Positions 6,942 through 8,392 of a stretch of 8,392 bases of DNA are shown here, piece after piece. Positions within the stretch are counted from its first letter, which is position 1. Each line of letters opens with the position of its first letter. The notes under the pieces are model-generated. The model searched no databases and was not told the origin of the DNA. It saw nothing but the letters and a program-made list of their open reading frames with translations. The stretch spans positions 1-8,392 of the forward strand of contig JAEEVB010000101.1 of the NCBI GenBank assembly GCA_016287065.1. Reading direction: 5' to 3'. This DNA comes from Muribaculaceae bacterium (GTDB lineage Bacteria > Bacteroidota > Bacteroidia > Bacteroidales > Muribaculaceae). The position numbers and the translations under genes are program-made.

Positions 6942-8132
6942 ATGGACTTCAAGACTATGCTGAAGAAACTGAAGTATTACCTCCTAGAATCCTATAAGCG
7001 AGGCTGCGTGCAACTGGTGCGCCGTCCCGTCTATATCATCATGATGGTAATCGTCCCGCTTTTATCGGCATGGTTCTTGCTCGACCTCATGGAACCTGGC
7101 GTGATCAGGCGTGTTCCTGCGGCCATCGTCGATATGGACAACTCCGACATTTCGCGTCGCATGTATCGCAATCTCAGCGCGTTCCAGCAAGTCGATATAA
7201 AGGACTATTTCAAGTCATATCATGATGCAAAGAAGGCGGCTCAACGTGGCGACATCATGGGTTTCTTTGTGATACCCGCCGATTTTGAGGACAAGGCTCT
7301 TGCCGGTCGACAGCCTGAGGTCACCTTCTACATCAACTATGCCTATTTTCCACCAGGTTCATTGACATTCAAGGGGTTCAAGACCATTTCGCTGCTCACT
7401 ACGGGCGGCATTGTGCAGACGGCTCTGCGCACCCTGGGCCTCCCCGACGAGGAAATCAAGTCGAAGCTGTTGCCCTATCAGCCGCATTACCACATGCCCG
7501 GCAACCCCTACATGAACTATAATTATTATCTCAACCTTTCGTTCGTGCCCTGCTTTTTTGCTCTGTTCATCTTGCTGATGACTGCATTCTCCATTGGCAT
7601 CGAACTCAAGACGGGACTGTGCCGTCAGTGGCTGAGGGTCGCAGGTGGCAGTATCACACTCGCCCTCTCGGGTAAGCTGGTGCCGCAGACTATCATCTTC
7701 ACCGCAACGGGTTGGGGCATTCAGTGGCTCATGTATTGTCAAAGCGGGCTTCCGCTCAACTGTCCACCCTGGCACATGCTGGTGGCTATGTTACTCTTTG
7801 TGATGGCCAACCAGGGTTTTGCCGTGTTCCTGATGTGTGTGGCGCCGCACTTCCGTTATGGCAGCACCATCTGCACGCTCTTTGGTGTGCTGTCCTTCTC
7901 GTTCTGCGGCTTCTCGTTGCCTCAGGAGGCTATGTATCCCTGGGTTGAGACCATCGGCTTCCTGGTGCCCATGAAATACTTCTTCCTGATCTCGATTGAC
8001 CAGGCTTTGAATGGCATACCTATTTATTATTCACGATATTACTATGTGGCTTTGGTGATTTTCATAGTCTTGCCCATGTTCATGGTGTGGCGCCTGCGTC
8101 GCTGGTGCATCAACCATGTGTATGTGCCCTGA
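6942..8132 (+). CDS. ABC-2 type transporter permease (YbhR/YbhS/YhhJ-like)
   Basis: A 396-residue inner-membrane permease. TM1 is about residues 29-50, then a large periplasmic domain (about 51-195) opening with VPAAIVDMDNSD, the strand-and-acidic pattern seen in this family, and then a C-terminal block of five hydrophobic segments at about 198-220, 244-264, 277-301, 304-324 and 366-384. The one-plus-five layout with a large domain after TM1 matches ABC2_membrane_3/YhiI-YhhJ-type exporters that work with HlyD adaptors. The SLPQEAMYPW segment (325-334) is a conserved re-entrant region before the last TM. ATG 6942 is preferred over an in-frame TTG two codons earlier. It has no nucleotide-binding domain, so it needs a separate ATPase. 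The next permease starts 12 bases after its stop, in the same frame. The substrate is not predictable. Confidence 0.88.
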   Translation: MDFKTMLKKLKYYLLESYKRGCVQLVRRPVYIIMMVIVPLLSAWFLLDLMEPGVIRRVPAAIVDMDNSDISRRMYRNLSAFQQVDIKDYFKSYHDAKKAAQRGDIMGFFVIPADFEDKALAGRQPEVTFYINYAYFPPGSLTFKGFKTISLLTTGGIVQTALRTLGLPDEEIKSKLLPYQPHYHMPGNPYMNYNYYLNLSFVPCFFALFILLMTAFSIGIELKTGLCRQWLRVAGGSITLALSGKLVPQTIIFTATGWGIQWLMYCQSGLPLNCPPWHMLVAMLLFVMANQGFAVFLMCVAPHFRYGSTICTLFGVLSFSFCGFSLPQEAMYPWVETIGFLVPMKYFFLISIDQALNGIPIYYSRYYYVALVIFIVLPMFMVWRLRRWCINHVYVP

Positions 8133-8144
8133 TGCCGACAAATC

Positions 8145-8392
8145 ATGAAAGAAAAGAAACGCAACATATTGTTCCAGTGGCCTATCGACATGCTCAAGGT
8201 GGCAAAACGCGAGATGCGTCTCGTGTTTGCCGATGTGGGTGTGGTGATTTTCTTCTTTGTGTTGTGCGCCGTCTATCCGCTGCTCTACTCGCTCATCTAC
8301 AATACCGAGGTGGTGCGCGACGTGCATGTGGCAGTGGTAGATAATTGCCGTTCACAAGAGTCGCGTGAACTGGTGCGCCACATCGATGCCAC
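8145..8392 (+). CDS. Second ABC-2 type permease of the export operon (3' truncated by window end)
   Basis: The frame from ATG 8145 stays open to the last base, giving 82 residues plus two bases of a codon. It begins MKEKKRNILFQWPIDM, has one hydrophobic segment (about residues 32-50, VGVVIFFFVLCAVYPLLYS), then DVHVAVVDNCRSQESREL. That last piece parallels VPAAIVDMDNSDISRRM of the preceding permease, with the same TM1-then-periplasmic-strand layout. The two genes therefore look like a paralogous pair forming a heterodimeric transmembrane channel, as in ybhS/ybhR. Only 12 bases separate it from the upstream stop, and both are in the same frame. The call as a permease rests on this short N-terminus plus context; a C-terminal fusion such as an ATPase domain cannot be excluded. 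Confidence 0.8.
   Translation, partial: MKEKKRNILFQWPIDMLKVAKREMRLVFADVGVVIFFFVLCAVYPLLYSLIYNTEVVRDVHVAVVDNCRSQESRELVRHIDA

Noticed and set aside
8087..8344. Open frame of 85 codons on the + strand overlapping the permease junction
   Set aside because: It starts inside the first permease and has no domain; the frame from ATG 8145 gives a proper TM segment and permease N-terminus instead.

Overview
The window reads as chromosomal DNA from a Bacteroidales bacterium (a Prevotella-, Muribaculaceae- or Bacteroides-like gut or oral anaerobe). The signs are a BspA-type leucine-rich-repeat surface protein with a dockerin, a Bacteroidetes-type promoter (TTTG at -33, TAnnTTTG at -7), a trmB-mrp gene pair, an Mrp protein with the MIP18-like N-terminal domain and no CxxC, and start regions that are A/T-rich instead of carrying a strong Shine-Dalgarno. 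Genus cannot be fixed from this sequence alone. All seven genes lie on the + strand, and no RNA gene, CRISPR array, insertion sequence or phage feature is visible.

Region 1 (1-4116) is a tightly packed run of four genes: the 3' part of an LRR/dockerin surface protein, trmB (tRNA m7G46 methyltransferase), an Mrp/NBP35-type ATPase (iron-sulfur cluster carrier) and an M48 zinc metallopeptidase lipoprotein. Gaps are -1, 24 and 31 bases, so they may share a transcript. The first two genes are joined by a TAATG stop/start overlap.

Region 2 (4117-4336) is the only sizeable intergenic stretch. It holds a weak hairpin just after the peptidase gene, a strong rho-independent terminator (12-bp perfect stem plus T-tract), and then a good match to a Bacteroidetes promoter ending 17 bases before the next ATG. 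It marks a clean boundary between two transcription units.

Region 3 (4337-8392, continuing past the edge) is an export operon: a TolC-type outer-membrane channel, an HlyD-type membrane-fusion adaptor, a complete ABC-2 type permease, and the start of a second, parallel permease cut by the window end. Together they would form a tripartite envelope-spanning pump with a heterodimeric permease pair. No ATP-binding subunit lies between adaptor and permeases, where the E. coli ybhGFSR operon has one; it must be downstream, elsewhere, or fused to the truncated gene.

Nothing here is clearly a new biological system. The points most worth a second look are the dockerin plus cohesin-like domain on one LRR protein, the ATPase-less layout of the export operon, and the Mrp protein without its cysteine pair.
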